A DNA stretch of 33,559 nt, taken from Actinomycetes bacterium. Its GTDB lineage: Bacteria > Actinomycetota > Actinomycetes > Propionibacteriales > Nocardioidaceae. A program made the position numbers and the translations under genes. Below the pieces are notes generated by a model. The model saw only the letters and a list, made by a program, of their open reading frames with translations. It ran no database searches and had not been told where the DNA came from. Positions 31,939 through 33,559 of the stretch are shown in pieces; positions within the stretch are counted from its first letter, which is position 1; each line of letters starts with the position of its first letter. Location of the stretch: contig JAUILS010000010.1 of NCBI GenBank assembly GCA_030432975.1, forward strand, positions 1 to 33,559. The letters are read 5' to 3'.

Positions 31939-33432
31939 ATGACGGCGACATCGACAGCGGCCAAGACCGGCGGCGTACTCGCGGCGACCTGCCTGTCCAC
32001 GCTGGTGGTCAATGCGAACACCTCGGCCGTCAGCATCCTCCTGCCGGCGATCAGCCAGGACACGGGGACGTCGGTGAACACGCTGCAATGGGCGGTCACC
32101 GGCTACTCCCTCATCGGCGCGGCCGTGATCGTGACCTCGGGCTCGCTGGGCGACGTCTTCGGCAGGCGGCGGATGTTCCAGCTCGGGCTGCTGCTCTTCG
32201 TCGTCTCCTGCGTGCTGATCGGACTGTCCACCTCGGGTGCCGGTGTGATCGCCGGCCGGTTCATCCAAGGTGCCGCCGGCTCCACCATCCTCGCCTGTGG
32301 GCTGAGCCTGCTCACGGTGGCGAACTCCGGGGACGAGCAGCTGCGGGCCGTGTCGCTGTGGGGTGCGGCCGCGGCCGTCGGCGCGGCTGCAGGTCCTCTG
32401 ATCGGTGGCGTCCTCGTCGACATCACCGGCTGGCAGGGCCTGTTCTGGATCGACGCAGGCGTCGGACTGGTCTGCATGGCGATCACTTGGCGCACGGTCG
32501 AGGAGTCCAACGACCCGTCACGCCCCCGGTCCATCGACTACGGCGGCACGGTGCTGGTGGCACTCACCCTCGGCCCGCTCATCCTCGCGCTCAGCCAGGG
32601 CAGCGTCTGGGGCTGGACCTCTCTGGCGACGTTCTCCTGCCTGCTCCTCACCGTCGCGGCCGGGGTCGGCTTCGTCGCCGTCGAGCAGCGCGTCGCGGTG
32701 CCCCTGCTCGACCTGGCGCTCCTCCGCAACCGGGTCCTGGTGGCCTCCACCGTCGCGATCCTCATCGGCGCGGGGACGATCAACGCCCTGATGTACGTGC
32801 TCAGCCTCTGGTTCCAGGACCCCAGCTCGCTGGGCTTCACCCCGCTCCAGGCCGGTCTCGCGACCCTTCCCGCGACCGCGGGCCTGGTCGTGGTCGCGCC
32901 GCTCGTCCCGAGGTTCGCCGCCCGGATCGGCGGCCGCCAGGTCGTCGGCCTCGGCTTCGCGATCACGGCTGCCGGGTTCGCCGTGGTGGGCCTGGTCGAT
33001 GCCGACTGGCGCTACGGCATCTTCGTGCTGCCCCTCATCGCCATCGCCGTCGGGATGGGGATGTCCAACGGCCCCGCGTCGTCGGCTTCCACGGCGTGCG
33101 TCCCCGCCCACCAGGTGGGGTCGGCGTCCGGGGTCTCCAACATGGCCCGCTACGTCGGCGCGGCGGTCGCCACGGCCCTCGCGGCAACGATCTACAGCTC
33201 GGTGACGGCCAACCGCGTCGATGAGGGCATCGCCCAGGGCGAGGCCCTCGCCGCCGGCCTGGCCGCCACGGCGTGGGTGATGGCCGTCTTCTCCGTCGCC
33301 GGCGTCGCGATGGCGGTCGTGATGGGGCGCCGCTACCGCGCAGCGCAGGGCACGCTCGAGGACTCCGCGGCCGCTGCCTCGGCTCACATGCACACGCTGC
33401 CGACGTCCGCGACCGGTGGGGGAGCCCGATGA
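31939..33432 (+). CDS. MFS transporter, DHA2 (14-helix) type
   Basis: 497 residues with about 14 helices, the EmrB/QacA-like drug:H+ antiporter pattern. Motif A is GSLGDVFGRRRMFQLGLLLF; motif C-like AVGAAAGPLIGGVLVDITGWQGLFWIDAGVGL; other family blocks are TLQWAVTGYSLIGAAVIVTSG and GVSNMARYVGAAVATALAATIYS. GAGGA six bases ahead of the ATG. Exports hydrophobic compounds in most studied members; in this operon it may export a by-product of peptide catabolism. It ends with an ATGA overlap to a 23-codon ORF. Confidence 0.92.
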   Translation: MTATSTAAKTGGVLAATCLSTLVVNANTSAVSILLPAISQDTGTSVNTLQWAVTGYSLIGAAVIVTSGSLGDVFGRRRMFQLGLLLFVVSCVLIGLSTSGAGVIAGRFIQGAAGSTILACGLSLLTVANSGDEQLRAVSLWGAAAAVGAAAGPLIGGVLVDITGWQGLFWIDAGVGLVCMAITWRTVEESNDPSRPRSIDYGGTVLVALTLGPLILALSQGSVWGWTSLATFSCLLLTVAAGVGFVAVEQRVAVPLLDLALLRNRVLVASTVAILIGAGTINALMYVLSLWFQDPSSLGFTPLQAGLATLPATAGLVVVAPLVPRFAARIGGRQVVGLGFAITAAGFAVVGLVDADWRYGIFVLPLIAIAVGMGMSNGPASSASTACVPAHQVGSASGVSNMARYVGAAVATALAATIYSSVTANRVDEGIAQGEALAAGLAATAWVMAVFSVAGVAMAVVMGRRYRAAQGTLEDSAAAASAHMHTLPTSATGGGAR

Positions 33433-33500
33433 CGTTCACCGACAGGTACGGCTCGTCGCCCAAGGCCGTCCCCGGCGAGAGTGCTGTCGGCTCGGCCTGA
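33429..33500 (+). CDS. Possible 23-residue small protein
   Basis: The ORF encodes 23 residues beginning MTFTDRYGSSPKAVPG. Its ATG overlaps the MFS stop (ATGA), and GGGGGAG lies just ahead, the same arrangement as other coupled genes in this operon. No hydrophobic helix and no known family. It could equally be chance; bases 33501-33559 show nothing further. Confidence 0.35.
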   Translation: MTFTDRYGSSPKAVPGESAVGSA

Positions 33501-33559
33501 GGGAGCCGACCGGCCATCGCGCGGGCCGTGACGGGAGTCACGCCACGCCGAACGTCCAC

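Overview
The window is about 33.6 kb of very GC-rich DNA. Third codon positions are almost all G/C, starts are often GTG, coding density is high, and the gene families are actinobacterial. The best overall match is a Nocardioides-like member of the Propionibacteriales; this is inferred from gene content, not from a marker-gene tree.

Layout. (1) Positions 2-5403, plus strand: the 3' end of a phosphoketolase overlaps an acetate kinase, together making ATP from acetyl-phosphate. A fused B12-dependent isobutyryl-CoA mutase/GTPase (IcmF) follows, behind an 18-bp perfect palindrome that overlaps its predicted promoter. (2) Positions 5528-10266, minus strand: a secreted beta-helix protein with a membrane tail, MenB of menaquinone synthesis, and a membrane alpha/beta hydrolase. 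The hydrolase is divergent from a holin-like/phosphodiesterase fusion (10322-12421). (3) A strong two-way terminator, tRNA-Tyr(GUA) on the minus strand, a YajQ-family protein on the plus strand, and a ParD/ParE-type toxin-antitoxin pair with a palindromic operator. (4) From 13.8 kb to 27.2 kb lies a compact accessory block that looks devoted to stress, ions and phosphate. It holds a P-type ATPase that has lost the usual cation-binding residues, a SulP transporter, an exopolyphosphatase-type enzyme fused to a CYTH-like domain, and a second free-standing CYTH-like protein. It also holds a five-helix membrane protein, an MHS-family transporter, a SHOCT protein, a DUF6325-like protein, a large LuxR/MalT-type ATP-binding regulator and a second SHOCT protein. 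(5) Positions 27563-33500, plus strand: a tight operon of a PepT-like M20 peptidase, a lipoprotein, a Dcu-family C4-dicarboxylate transporter, an M20 dipeptidase, a DHA2-type MFS transporter and a possible 23-residue ORF.

How the parts may fit. Regions 4 and 5 are divergent across a 322-bp intergenic region. A 17-bp GC-rich motif (16/17 identical) occurs upstream of both the LuxR/MalT regulator and the SHOCT/PLDc_N gene, so the regulator may control itself and its neighbours. The most novel items are the CYTH-Ppx fusion paired with a separate CYTH protein (a possible polyphosphate or triphosphate-handling module) and the ligand-less P-type ATPase beside it. No mobile element, integrase, CRISPR array or riboswitch was seen.
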